64,000 nucleotides of DNA from Thalassomonas viridans (GCF_000948985.2 NZ_CP059734.1:868001-932000); one strand, 5' to 3'; positions 44,615 to 53,611 are shown, counted from the stretch's first letter. The notes: generated from the sequence alone by a model not told the origin. Numbers and translations are program-made.

Positions 44615-45139
44615 GTGATCTTCTCATATCTTGGTTTGGCAAGATGCTCCCGGGCTATCTTGCTGGACCGGCAACGTTTACGGCGCTGCCTTAATCCTGA
44701 CTTCTCCTTTCCGATAGACATTCCTTTTAACTTCAGTACACCAAACGATTGACCGGGCTCGATTATTTTATCTTTGGGCGCCGGTTGTACGGTGAACAGG
44801 TAAATGTAATTTGTAAAATACATTTTACTGAGAAGTTTATTTAATATGACAAATGTGAAGTGAATAAGAAGTTGGCGTCACATCATTACAAAAGCATATT
44901 TTGTCTTTTAGGAATAAACAAAAGTTGAAGAGGGGTTTCTCAAAATGTAATAAGGGCCGGATAAGCTCTGGCAATCGAATATTCTGGAGATAGGCTCAGG
45001 TAATATTCTGCCAAACATCGACTTGAAGTGTTTGACGATTAACCGGGCCATTTTAGTTAACAAAAAATTATAAACGCTTGTCATTGTTCCCGGTTTAACG
45101 AGGGCACAAATTAAGTTGTTTTGAGCAGAGGTAAATCTA
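44615..45139. other. Divergent intergenic region with the right arm of the inverted repeat
   Basis: About 520 bases between a leftward and a rightward gene. A 72-codon minus-strand frame (44605-44823) has no ribosome site and is not called. The 25-bp repeat arm is at 44851-44875. Promoters for both flanking genes should lie here. Confidence 0.45.
44851..44875. repeat. 25-bp inverted repeat, right arm
   Basis: Exact reverse complement of 38841-38865, about 6 kb away. No similarity continues beyond the 25 bp on either side. Confidence 0.9.
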
Positions 45140-45868
45140 ATGTCAACTAATATAAAAACTGTTTTCAGGCAAAGCTATCTCCTTAAAAAGGGTAGGATAA
45201 AGAACTCCTCTGCACTAAATGGCCATTTTCGCGGAATGAAACGGATGAGAAGCTTTTGCTCATATTTGAGTAAAGCGCTTTCACTGTTTAAGCGATATCT
45301 GCCCGATAACCTATTGATATTATTTTCCAGAGACAGGCTAACTACAATGCCCTCTATGCAAATGATATTAAACAATTTAGATGAGAATATTGCTGCACTT
45401 AAAAAGGAGCTGAAATGTAACCAAGCCCTGAGAGATAGCCAGGTATTACAGAGAAACAACATTGTGACGATGTTGGAGAAAGTGGAAGAATTAAAAATAA
45501 TAAAGGATGAGTTAGTGGAGTTAATCAATATAGGCGGTTTTGAGGCGAACCATTTTGGTAAGACAAGTGATACGCTTGCTGAAAACGCGTTAGCGACCCC
45601 GGGAAAAAAAGCTATTGCAGAGTCTTTTAACAGCAATGCTGGCTTGTGTGATGATAGGCATGAGAGCCGATTGTTCAATTGTGTTATCAATTCTTTGAGC
45701 ACTGAAGAAATTCATGACATGACGCTAAAGGGGCTCGACGAATATATCAGGCTAGGTATTTTGGCGCTTGGTAATGTGCCAGAAAGAAAAGTGAAGACTA
45801 TGGACAGTGAAGAAGTTAAGCACCAGATACATGGTTATATTCGTTTGCAAACCCTGATGAACATGTAA
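45140..45868 (+). CDS. Uncharacterised protein upstream of sctW
   Basis: A 242-residue basic protein with GCAGAGG before ATG 45140. Residues 40-62 are amphipathic and hydrophobic (FCSYLSKALSLFKRYLPDNL). Residues 72-125 form a coiled coil (MQMILNNLDENIAALKKELK, VTMLEKVEELKIIKDELVEL). The C-terminus is acidic. No family recognised. It ends 49 bp before sctW on the same strand, so it may be the first gene of the sctW operon and either a secreted substrate or a T3SS accessory protein. Confidence 0.55.
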   Translation: MSTNIKTVFRQSYLLKKGRIKNSSALNGHFRGMKRMRSFCSYLSKALSLFKRYLPDNLLILFSRDRLTTMPSMQMILNNLDENIAALKKELKCNQALRDSQVLQRNNIVTMLEKVEELKIIKDELVELINIGGFEANHFGKTSDTLAENALATPGKKAIAESFNSNAGLCDDRHESRLFNCVINSLSTEEIHDMTLKGLDEYIRLGILALGNVPERKVKTMDSEEVKHQIHGYIRLQTLMNM

Positions 45869-45917
45869 GATTTACAGTTCATTATTGTCTGCATTATCAA
45901 TTCGCTAAGGTTTTAAT

Positions 45918-47108
45918 ATGACTGACTCTCTTGCTGTTGCTACCGTTGCAAAGCACATGGCGCAAATTAATATGGGCAGTGAAGCCAGTCAAGCCATGCG
46001 TGGCCAATTGCGCGGCGAACACTTGGTACTGCTGCCGCCTTCACAGTTAAGTTTATTTGAGGCGGCCCAGGAGGAATTATCTTTTGCTGTGGCCGACAGG
46101 GTAGGAAAAGGCTTAAAAAAACGTAAGTTTCATGCCGAAACGCGAATTAAAACACAGCTTATTGAACAGGCCGATTCTTATTTAAAAAAAGTTCCGGACC
46201 TTGATAAACAGCACAAATTAAAACGCTTTATTCGACAGATATTAAGTAATCCGTATCAGGGGGCGACAGAGCTGAAAGAGCATGCAGGGCGCATGTACCA
46301 TGATCCAAGCCTGCAATATGCAGCCATAGCAGAGGCTATGAGCATATTGGGAGAAGGCCCGCAAGCCCAAAAGCTTCATAGCAGTTTGCTTGGCCAGTTA
46401 TCTATTGCTGCTGAACAACTGATGCAAGAACAGGGGCAGGCGATAAGAGCCGGCCTGAATGTGTCGGAGACTGCCGCCGAGTTTTCCCGTTCAGATCAGG
46501 GAATACAGACACTACGAAGTTTTTACCGGGATGCGATACTGGATTATCAAAATGTGACCCAGGGCTTTCATCAAATAGTTAAACGTTTTGGTGAAAAAGG
46601 CTTTGCTAAATCGTTGGCTTTTTTATTACAGGCGTTAGGAGCAGATTTGAAGGCAAAAGGTCCCTCAATTGAGCCGAGACAACTGCGCCTGATTATTAAT
46701 GATATGTATATCATTAAAACTTTAGGTGGAATTTTGGAGCAAACCAGAGAGTTGATTGATACTTTGCGCCGCCACTACCGTCAAAGAAAAGTCAAAAATG
46801 GTTTGTTTTTAATGGAAAAAATGCTCGATCTTAAAAGTGAGTCGTTTCCAAAACCTGAGCTGTTTTTAAAATTAAACCTGGATATGAACGTTATTGGTCT
46901 GGCCAATCAGATATATTTTACACAAGAGCTGATCCGCTTGCTCCGTCAAATTCCTGATAAAGCTTACCAGGAGGATCTTGATGCTAAGCGTGAGTTGCTG
47001 CATATGGCGCAATTAGCTGTAGATAACTTGATTAAGCAAGAGGAAGAGGAAGAGGAAGAGGAAGAGCTAGAAGAGCAAGAAGAGGAAGAACAAGAAGAGG
47101 AAGCCTAA
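45918..47108 (+). CDS. sctW: T3SS gatekeeper SctW (YopN-TyeA fusion)
   Basis: A 396-residue InvE/HrpJ/YopN-family protein. Residues 1-40 are the secretion and chaperone-binding part (TVAKHMAQINMGSEASQAMR). Residues 60-270 form the three helical X-bundles of YopN. Residues 285-375 correspond to TyeA (VKNGLFLMEKMLDLKSESFP, NVIGLANQIYFTQELIRLL, RELLHMAQLAVDNLI), so both are one chain here as in SctW of many systems. It plugs secretion until host contact and sets the order translocators before effectors. A run of about 24 Glu/Gln residues at the C-terminus is unusual for the family and is encoded by a GAA/GAG repeat. The SycN-like gene follows after 24 bp. Confidence 0.85.
   Translation: MTDSLAVATVAKHMAQINMGSEASQAMRGQLRGEHLVLLPPSQLSLFEAAQEELSFAVADRVGKGLKKRKFHAETRIKTQLIEQADSYLKKVPDLDKQHKLKRFIRQILSNPYQGATELKEHAGRMYHDPSLQYAAIAEAMSILGEGPQAQKLHSSLLGQLSIAAEQLMQEQGQAIRAGLNVSETAAEFSRSDQGIQTLRSFYRDAILDYQNVTQGFHQIVKRFGEKGFAKSLAFLLQALGADLKAKGPSIEPRQLRLIINDMYIIKTLGGILEQTRELIDTLRRHYRQRKVKNGLFLMEKMLDLKSESFPKPELFLKLNLDMNVIGLANQIYFTQELIRLLRQIPDKAYQEDLDAKRELLHMAQLAVDNLIKQEEEEEEEEELEEQEEEEQEEEA
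47030..47105 (+). repeat. GAG/GAA triplet-rich tract at the 3' end of sctW
   Basis: An almost uninterrupted purine tract of GAAGAGGAA units encodes the acidic tail of SctW. Slippage here would change tail length without breaking the frame if it occurs in triplets. Confidence 0.8.
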
Positions 47109-47132
47109 AAAGATGAAAAGAGGTGAACAAAA

Positions 47133-47510
47133 ATGAGTGGCCACTGGTTAAATGAGCTTATAGCACAATGGCTGGAGAGTATTGACGTAGAACCCCGGCG
47201 CATGCCTCCGCAGGAACGGCTTCATATGGGGTTTGAGAATGGTGATCGCTTGTGTATAGAGCCTTTTGGTGAATTGTGCCAATTGTCAGTTGTCCGCAGG
47301 TTGCCGACTCATGGCCGGCTGGAAATTGTTGAAGCATTATTACGTCAGAGCAGTTTTAAACAACGCGGCCCTTTTCGTATCTCTACCTCAATGATGGGTG
47401 ACAAGGTATTAATATTGAGCATGTTTTTTACCAGGGAAGAGTGTGGTTTATCGCAACTTCAGCAAGGGCTTGATTATCTTCGAAAGCATCTGTCATCGAC
47501 GGCCTTGTAG
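47133..47510 (+). CDS. T3SS chaperone for the gatekeeper (SycN-like)
   Basis: A 125-residue protein with AGAGGTG before ATG 47133. It has the small class I chaperone plan: an N-terminal amphipathic helix (WLNELIAQWLESIDV), alternating strands (GFENGDRLCIEPFGE, CQLSVVRRL), a central helix (LEIVEALLRQSSF) and a final long helix (LSQLQQGLDYLRKHL). Length and pattern match SycN, which with YscB binds the YopN N-terminus. Position directly after sctW is the SycN position in Ysc loci. No YscB-like partner gene is obvious nearby. Confidence 0.7.
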   Translation: MSGHWLNELIAQWLESIDVEPRRMPPQERLHMGFENGDRLCIEPFGELCQLSVVRRLPTHGRLEIVEALLRQSSFKQRGPFRISTSMMGDKVLILSMFFTREECGLSQLQQGLDYLRKHLSSTAL

Positions 47511-47551
47511 GCAGGCATGTTTAAAATAAATGAATAACTTATGAGGTGACT

Positions 47552-48028
47552 ATGACAAATACTGATGCCGCTATTTTGCCTATGTCGGTAAATCACTGGA
47601 CTGCATTTAAGCGTGTTCAACTGCATGACTGGCAAAAAAAGTACGTGCCGAGTCCTGAAACCCTGATCAGGCAAAGTGTATTTGAGCGCCGGGCCGATCA
47701 TCAATTTTTACTTTATAGTGTTTTTTATCAACAACATCTTGTTGGTGGATTTTCGCTATCGGTAACACCAGACAATGAACTTTGGTTGGGGGGATTGCAG
47801 ATCGATAAACAGTATCAGTCAAAGGGGCTGGCTGCTTATGTTTTTACTAAAGTTATTGAATATATATGCAGTTATCCGAAATTCGTAGGGCTAGGTCTTG
47901 ACGTACACAGTTCTAATTTGGCTGCGTATGAGTTTTATCAACGAAAAGGGCTGCGAGTGTATGGTGTTTTTGAACACAAGGGTGAAGAGCTTTGGTTGAT
48001 GAAAAGCAAGCGGGAAGACTGGCTTTAA
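47552..48028 (+). CDS. GNAT-family N-acetyltransferase
   Basis: A 158-residue protein. The GNAT core is visible: FSLSVTPDNELWLGGLQIDK (strands 4-5), QYQSKGLAAYVFTKVIEYI (the acetyl-CoA QxxGxA loop and helix) and GLGLDVHSSNLAAYEFYQRK followed by GLRVYGVFEH (strand 5 and the C-terminal motif). The substrate is unknown. It sits 41 bp after the SycN-like chaperone on the same strand, so it may belong to the T3SS operon, either modifying a component or being a passenger. ATG 47552 is preferred over GTG 47546 because GAGGTGAC precedes it. Confidence 0.85.
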   Translation: MTNTDAAILPMSVNHWTAFKRVQLHDWQKKYVPSPETLIRQSVFERRADHQFLLYSVFYQQHLVGGFSLSVTPDNELWLGGLQIDKQYQSKGLAAYVFTKVIEYICSYPKFVGLGLDVHSSNLAAYEFYQRKGLRVYGVFEHKGEELWLMKSKREDWL

Positions 48029-48063
48029 CATTATTTTAATGAAAGATAATAAGTGAGGATATT

Positions 48064-48321
48064 ATGAGTATTGATATTGTAAGCGGCAAAACGTTCTTGT
48101 CCGAACAACAAGATAATGGCGCCGGTGTTCATGCCAATCAGGACGATGTGGATGCCTTTGATGCCGCGTTCAACAAGGCGGAAAGCATTGAGGAAAATGG
48201 CCAGTTGACCCAAGCCGAAACATCACAACTTTTAGTTGATGGAATGATTAAAATGAGTCTTAGTGGGGTTGCTGAATTATTTAGAAAGCAAATGCTCGGT
48301 AATCCCGCGGATAAATTGTAG
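48064..48321 (+). CDS. Small protein in the T3SS cluster, possibly inner-rod-like
   Basis: An 85-residue protein with GTGAGG before ATG 48064. Residues 28-36 (DVDAFDAAF) resemble the N-terminal xxxFxxAM segment of T3SS inner rod proteins (SctI/YscI), and a C-terminal helix (SLSGVAELFRKQMLGNP) is in a plausible place. It is shorter than YscI (115 residues) and the usual C-terminal polymerisation motif is not clear, so the call is tentative. It follows the GNAT gene by 35 bp. A small secreted regulator is the alternative. Confidence 0.45.
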   Translation: MSIDIVSGKTFLSEQQDNGAGVHANQDDVDAFDAAFNKAESIEENGQLTQAETSQLLVDGMIKMSLSGVAELFRKQMLGNPADKL

Positions 48322-48427
48322 AAGTTAGGACCGGAATCAGCAGCAACCACAAAGGAGCTTTTTCTGGTAGTACCATCGGAATTGATGACAGCTGACATAA
48401 AATTTGAGCCGCTTTTCAAATTTAATC

Positions 48428-48547
48428 ATGAAACGGCTTATTGTTCTTTACTCGCTTTTAATCGGCATCGCCCTGAAAGAGCTGGGGCTTATACCACTTG
48501 AATATGTGTCTTACTGCCAGTTAAGCACACGAACAGTTCTTTTTTAG
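48428..48547 (+). CDS. Very short hydrophobic open frame
   Basis: 39 codons starting MKRLIVLYSLLIGIALKELG, which looks like a lipoprotein-like or signal-anchor N-terminus, and ending TRTVLF. No ribosome site of note. It may be a truncated gene in the gap between the small T3SS protein and the MITE. Confidence 0.25.
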   Translation: MKRLIVLYSLLIGIALKELGLIPLEYVSYCQLSTRTVLF

Positions 48548-48649
48548 AGTAAACAGGAACAGCTGCTGTTTTGGTGTTTGTCTTATAGGTGCTAATGCCG
48601 GGAGGTGTTAACCGTATAAGCCGAAACATCCTTTATTCTAAATGTAAAT

Positions 48650-48879
48650 AACCTGAACTCGGGTTGAGATGATCCAACTAATGCTTAAATAACAATGGCT
48701 TAACCATTATGCTCTTCATTTAATACATAATAGTTATTCATCATGGCACCAGTGCTGCGATTTTAATGGTTATCAAGGCAAACTTGCGCACAAATAGCGG
48801 GCTATTAGAAGTTAGTTTAACGCCGAGAACCATTAAAATCGCGGCGCTGGCTGGTTTAGGTTAACCCGAGTTCTGGTTA
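48650..48879. mobile_element. Second MITE family, copy 2
   Basis: 230 bp bounded by inverted ends AACCTGAACTCGGGTT and AACCCGAGTTCTGGTT (reverse-complement related with one mismatch). It contains a perfect internal 15-bp inverted repeat, GCGATTTTAATGGTT / AACCATTAAAATCGC. Related to 11307-11500. It ends 29 bp before the CesT-like chaperone gene and may affect its expression. Confidence 0.65.
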
Positions 48880-48907
48880 AATAAAACCCATTTACCTGGA
48901 GGTAGAT

Positions 48908-49372
48908 ATGGCACAAACAGAAACTTTTTTTCTGGAGTTGGCCCATGCTATCGGCATGGAAAAGATACAGATAAACCACCAGGGACATTTTACCTTGCTC
49001 GATGACGATATTCCGGTGGAATTCCAGATTTGTGACAACCAGGCGACCTTATGTATTTACTTTGAAGCCGGAAGGTTAACTGACAACCCCAGTAGAATGA
49101 AACTGGAGCTGTTGCTGATGGCGAATTATTTCGGCATAGGAACCAGAGGATTTAACTTAGCATTAGAGGCGCAAAGCCGTGCTTTGATCTTAAGCCGCAC
49201 GCTTTCGGTGGCAAGCATTACCGTTGACGATGTGATCAATATTTTAGATGTCATCCCTACGCTTTATCAGGGAATTGAAGCCTTAGCTTCTTCATCGTTA
49301 AAAGACATTGACGGCGAGGACGTAAAACAATACGACAGAAATTTTTCTGCAAGGCAAATGATACGTATTTAG
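48908..49372 (+). CDS. T3SS effector chaperone (CesT/Tir chaperone family)
   Basis: A 154-residue acidic protein with GGAGG before ATG 48908. It follows the CesT plan: helix 1 (TFFLELAHAIGMEKIQIN), strands 1-3 with the characteristic F-LLDDDIPVEFQICDNQ-TLCIYFEAG region, helix 2 (RMKLELLLMANYFGIG), a strand pair (NLALEAQSRALILSRTL) and a final helix. Class I chaperones of this type bind one effector encoded next to them. The next gene starts 9 bp downstream with its own site, a typical chaperone-effector arrangement. Confidence 0.82.
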   Translation: MAQTETFFLELAHAIGMEKIQINHQGHFTLLDDDIPVEFQICDNQATLCIYFEAGRLTDNPSRMKLELLLMANYFGIGTRGFNLALEAQSRALILSRTLSVASITVDDVINILDVIPTLYQGIEALASSSLKDIDGEDVKQYDRNFSARQMIRI

Positions 49373-49381
49373 AGGTTTATT

Positions 49382-51250
49382 ATGAGTGGTACTATTGATA
49401 AGAACAAACATAGAAGTCAAGCTTCTTTACATTCAACTGTTCGGAAGGGTAAAGAAGCACTTACAAGCCCTTTAAAGGTCGACCTAGCTAAAGGTCAGCA
49501 ATCTGAATCGCCTGAAAAATTGAAACGTATCTATGCTGCTCAGCATGCATCTGGAGCTTTACATAAGGGGGATGAGGAATTTTCCGATGAATTTGTTAGT
49601 GTGCTTGGGCAAACCGGGGCAGATAGAATATTTGAATCAATAAAACCTGATATTGAAGAAGTGAGGGGTAGGGGCCTGACGCCTCATGAGATTGAGCAGA
49701 TAGGTCAAGAGTTCGATGAGGAAATGAGTTCGACTTCACAGGCCCAGCAATGGGCTGACTTATTGAAAGATAATGAAATATTTACGCAACACTTGGCAGA
49801 AAAGAACAGCAAATTTAAGGCGGCAAAAGAAGCCGTAAAAGAAACGGCGACCGGACCACTCTTATTGCATGTAGGGCCAGGACTTGCCAATGAGGTGGCC
49901 AATGGAATAACAGAACTGAATAAGGCAGCAACAGAGGAGGCGGCAAAAGAAGGGACGAAAAAAACGCTTCTGGAAGCCTTTAAAGCAGCCTTGTCGGCTG
50001 GGTTTGCATCTTTGCTCGGCGTAATAATGGCAACAGGGAGGGAGTGCTTTAGTATGAACAAGCGCGTGGATGAGTCGGTTAAATTTCGAAACCTGGCACA
50101 TGCATTTACGTACGTACATAATCAAGGACTGGACATCAGTCAAGATCCGGGTTTGATTAGCTTAGAGAGGGAACTCAATGAGTCAAAGGAAAGGGAGAAA
50201 GCCGTAAATAGCAGGTATGCCAGGAGGATGCTGAATGCTAAAAAGATTAAGAATTTTCAGAAGTATAGCTCACAGAGAGATCGAGATAAAGATTACGTTA
50301 AGGAAAAGGACTCTCAGAAAATGATAAGGAGGGCTATTAGTAAACGTAAGAAACTTTTACGAAGGCGGCCTTACTGCAAGCCTATGATGGCTAGAGAGTT
50401 TTTTTCTTTAAGTGGTGAAAAGGATCGTGAAGCAGAAAGAATTATGATGTGTGTAACTGCGGGGGTGGTAGTTTCCGGTTGTTCTATGGCTGCTGTGGCG
50501 GCAACGCCTGCCGCCATTGCTGGTGGTGCTATAGGCGCAAAAGTTGTAGGTGCAGCACAAGCCTCTGGTGTTGGTGCAGTTGTCTTAAAAAATGGTTCAG
50601 CTGCCGTGACAGAAGCAACAATGCTCAAGGGATATTGGACTGTTCTTGATGAAGGTATGGGGACAGTTCAAGAACGTCTGAACCCTAAAACGGGTAATGT
50701 TCCAGAAGTTGCGGGGAAAATACTTGATGTTGTAAAACCCTCTGATCCGAGAAATGTGCAGGTACCACTTAACGGAGAAAGCGATCTTTCTCATACGGAA
50801 TTTATCGACAAATCCGACGTTATCCATGCCGTGCTCCATACCGTCGCTAAAACCGGCGGTGTTGAGTGTGACCGGGCTGTAAAGGCAATACGAGCACAGT
50901 TAGGTGCGGATTGGGAGGATAATACTGACTACACACAAACCGCATTAAGCAGGAATAGCAGTGAAGCTGATAAAAAGGCGCTTATACGAGTTGATCGCCT
51001 TGTTAAAAGTGGCAATAGCACAGCACTATCGGTTGCTTTAAGTACCGGCTTATGCGACATATCCAAAGCAATTAACCGCATGAGTGAAGATGGCAAGGCA
51101 TTGATGCTGTTATCCGAGGGGCTAGCAACGAGCCGCATGAGTGAAGATGGCAAGGCATTGATGTCGATAGGCGCATTGTACGTTGACAACAAAGGAAAGC
51201 CTAAAATCAACTGGATGCCAATAATGCACCTGGCAGGTTGTTTTAACTAA
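49382..51250 (+). CDS. Probable T3SS effector, membrane-inserting, cognate of the CesT-like chaperone
   Basis: A 622-residue protein 9 bp after the chaperone gene. Residues 1-50 are polar and Ser-rich; 50-140 would hold the chaperone-binding region. Hydrophobic segments occur at about 198-215 (ALSAGFASLLGVIMATG) and 355-410 (GVVVSGCSMAAVAA, AIAGGAIGAKVVGAAQASG, a Gly-zipper pattern). Between them is a strongly basic region (275-335, RAISKRKKLLRRRPYCK). Near the C-terminus the decapeptide RMSEDGKALM occurs twice. The host activity is unknown. The chaperone neighbour makes the effector role more secure than for the orphan candidates. Two YopB-like helices are another reading, but the length and basic block do not fit a translocator. 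Confidence 0.65.
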   Translation: MSGTIDKNKHRSQASLHSTVRKGKEALTSPLKVDLAKGQQSESPEKLKRIYAAQHASGALHKGDEEFSDEFVSVLGQTGADRIFESIKPDIEEVRGRGLTPHEIEQIGQEFDEEMSSTSQAQQWADLLKDNEIFTQHLAEKNSKFKAAKEAVKETATGPLLLHVGPGLANEVANGITELNKAATEEAAKEGTKKTLLEAFKAALSAGFASLLGVIMATGRECFSMNKRVDESVKFRNLAHAFTYVHNQGLDISQDPGLISLERELNESKEREKAVNSRYARRMLNAKKIKNFQKYSSQRDRDKDYVKEKDSQKMIRRAISKRKKLLRRRPYCKPMMAREFFSLSGEKDREAERIMMCVTAGVVVSGCSMAAVAATPAAIAGGAIGAKVVGAAQASGVGAVVLKNGSAAVTEATMLKGYWTVLDEGMGTVQERLNPKTGNVPEVAGKILDVVKPSDPRNVQVPLNGESDLSHTEFIDKSDVIHAVLHTVAKTGGVECDRAVKAIRAQLGADWEDNTDYTQTALSRNSSEADKKALIRVDRLVKSGNSTALSVALSTGLCDISKAINRMSEDGKALMLLSEGLATSRMSEDGKALMSIGALYVDNKGKPKINWMPIMHLAGCFN

Positions 51251-51736
51251 AACAACAAGGAAGTTATTCTTCCTGTTTAGAGGGGGGGGGAGGGAAGTCC
51301 AGCTTCCGAAATTTTCTTTTTTTTGCTTTTTACCCCTCCAACCAGCCGAATAATAAGTATCTTCATGTGTGGTGTGATTTTTGCTTTGGTCTGGCGGGAT
51401 CACATTAAACTCTGAGTAAGCCAAGGACGGTTTAACGATGAGACTTATTGTTAGTAGGGCTTTTGCAAAAGCGACGTTTAAGATGTACTTTTGCCGCCCG
51501 GAACAATTCTTATCAACCTGCCTTGTATTCTTTTATTCCGTTTAAGGGGATGATCATGGCCGACATATTTTTAACGCCAAGGAGCATAATGTTGCTTGGG
51601 TAAAAGTACTGCCAGGTTTTCCTATCCCAATTACTTTATTCATTATTCCGGTAGGGCTTTCTACCTGCTTTTGGTTTTTGCCGGTGTCCGGGGAATAGTT
51701 GAATAATTTTTATATCAATAAGTAAAGGAAATACAT
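51251..51736. other. Intergenic region with a poly-G tract
   Basis: About 490 bases. A run of nine G at 51282-51290 lies just after the effector gene. No gene is seen, but short remnants cannot be excluded. The promoter of the esterase pair should be toward the right. Confidence 0.45.
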
Positions 51737-53611
51737 ATGCGAATAAATTTGCGTAAAGAAATACTGCAGCCGCGTTTACTGAAATATCTGCTTGTTCCTG
51801 CCATAGTTGTGTCATTTTCAGGCTGGTCGTACTCCAGCTCGAATGTTATGGCGGCTGGCACTGTAGAAAAAGCAGAAGTTTCTGCTAGCATGCCTGCAGT
51901 CGGTGAACCTCACGAGGAAAAGGCCAAAGTATATTTGATGGCGGGACAGTCGAACATGCAAGGATATGGCAGGACAAGTTATTTAGCAAAACTTCCAGGT
52001 CCAGATTTGAGGGTTAAGCGTGATGATGTTTTTATTAAAAATATTATCTCCAATCGCCGGGGACTGGCCGGTCTGGCGTCGGGTTATGGTGCAAGACGGG
52101 AAAATTACGGCGTAGAGTTGAAAATGGGCAATGTACTCGGCGATGTGTTGGAGGAAACTGTTTATTTATTCAAAGGGGCGCAAGGAGGCACAAGTTTGGA
52201 CAATCCCTCCCATTGGCGCCCGCCTGCCTACGGCGGTGATACAGGTAACTTGTATGACCAACTTATTAGCGGCTTTAAGACTTTTTTACAGCAGGAGTTG
52301 ACAGCCAATAATATAGATTATGAAATTGCTGGTTTTATTTGGTTTCAGGGGTATAACGACACCAGAAGCACAGCAGGGCTCTATGAGAACCACCTTCGTA
52401 ACCTGATAAGTTCAGTGCGTGCCGATCTGGACCTGGCTGATTTGCCTGTAGTAATCACCCAGATCAATGACAATCGCGGCAAGGGTGGAGATATTGTTAT
52501 GGCTGCACAGGCCAAAGTAGCTCAGCAAGATCCCCTGGCCCGACTGGTTTATACTGCGGATCAACGCCCTTATTACCACTACGGCAGTGACAGTTATATT
52601 GTGATAGGCGAGCGTATTGCCCGGGCATGCCTGGAATTGTTAAATTACGCGGTAACTATTGACGATAAATACAGCGTTACTCCCGGTGCCCGGCTGACAG
52701 TTTCCGCTGCAAACGGTGTGTTAACCAATGACGAAGGAGTGACAAGCGCCGACTTGGTTAGTGATGTCGGCCATGGTGAGCTTGTGCTTAATGCTGACGG
52801 CTCCTTTGAATACACTCCGGCTGTCGGTTATATCGGAGAAGACAGCTTTACCTATCGCTCTTTGAAAAATGGCCGCATAGGCAATAGTGCCAAAGTAAGC
52901 TTGTGGGTAAGGGATAATAGCAATCCGTTGGTGCTGCATTATGACTTTGATAATAGTGCTGATCAGCCTGTTAAAGATGTTGCTTCTGGTGTGGTTGCTA
53001 GTGTAACGAAAGTCGGCATTTCCTTTGAACATCCCGGTGTCGTGAATAGCTCGGCTTATTTTGACGGCAAAACCGTGCTGCACTACCTCAGTAAATATCC
53101 GGTTTATGACTTTTTGGATTTATCGACTGAGCAAGACTTTAGTATTTCTGCCTGGATCAAACCGGATGCCGGGGTTTCAGGTCAGCCTATCTTGATGAGC
53201 AATAAATATAATTACGATAAAGGGTGGGGGTTTGCCTTTACTCTGGCCAATGATGCTACGGCAATCAAGGCTTTTGTCGGCACTTATGATCATCAAAGTC
53301 ATGTGAAGAATCAAAAGGTGCTTATCGCAGGGGATACTGATTTAAGCGATGGCAGGTGGCACCATGTGGCAGCTACTTTTGGCTTTAGTGAAAATGCCCT
53401 GAAGCTGTATATCGACGGTGAACTTGTCGGGAAAAAGGGGTTAACCGGCCTGTCGGGAGATATCAACAAATATGCATCTGCCATTGGAGACGGCTCAGGC
53501 GGTGGCAATGGCAAATCTAAAGCCTATAAAGGTTATATGGACGAACTGCGTTTTTATAACAAAACCTTGTCGGCGGATGAAGTCCGTAAGCTATATCTGA
53601 CACTCAATTAG
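51737..53611 (+). CDS. Secreted SASA-type acetylesterase with Ig-like and LamG domains
   Basis: A 624-residue exported protein (signal sequence ending near residue 40). Residues 62-300 form a sialate O-acetylesterase-like (SGNH-related) domain: YLMAGQSNMQGYG with catalytic S72, a block GAQGGTSLDNPSHW, and FIWFQGYNDTRS resembling the WxQGExD motif. Residues 305-395 are a bacterial Ig/cadherin-like module (VLTNDEGVTSADLV, GSFEYTPAVGYIGEDSFTY). Residues 400-620 are a LamG/concanavalin-like module (FSISAWIKPDAGV, DGRWHHVAATFGFSENAL, YMDELRFYNKTLSADEV). Probable action is deacetylation of polysaccharide. The next gene starts 28 bp downstream, so the two form an operon. Confidence 0.85.
   Translation: MRINLRKEILQPRLLKYLLVPAIVVSFSGWSYSSSNVMAAGTVEKAEVSASMPAVGEPHEEKAKVYLMAGQSNMQGYGRTSYLAKLPGPDLRVKRDDVFIKNIISNRRGLAGLASGYGARRENYGVELKMGNVLGDVLEETVYLFKGAQGGTSLDNPSHWRPPAYGGDTGNLYDQLISGFKTFLQQELTANNIDYEIAGFIWFQGYNDTRSTAGLYENHLRNLISSVRADLDLADLPVVITQINDNRGKGGDIVMAAQAKVAQQDPLARLVYTADQRPYYHYGSDSYIVIGERIARACLELLNYAVTIDDKYSVTPGARLTVSAANGVLTNDEGVTSADLVSDVGHGELVLNADGSFEYTPAVGYIGEDSFTYRSLKNGRIGNSAKVSLWVRDNSNPLVLHYDFDNSADQPVKDVASGVVASVTKVGISFEHPGVVNSSAYFDGKTVLHYLSKYPVYDFLDLSTEQDFSISAWIKPDAGVSGQPILMSNKYNYDKGWGFAFTLANDATAIKAFVGTYDHQSHVKNQKVLIAGDTDLSDGRWHHVAATFGFSENALKLYIDGELVGKKGLTGLSGDINKYASAIGDGSGGGNGKSKAYKGYMDELRFYNKTLSADEVRKLYLTLN

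Noticed and set aside
44605..44823. 72-codon minus-strand frame overlapping the start of the 43961-44614 gene
   Set aside because: No ribosome site, and its composition looks like a leader region; kept only as a note in the intergenic entry.
49382..51250. YopB-type translocator
   Set aside because: It has two hydrophobic regions but is far too long, with a large basic block between, and no YopD/LcrH partners are nearby.
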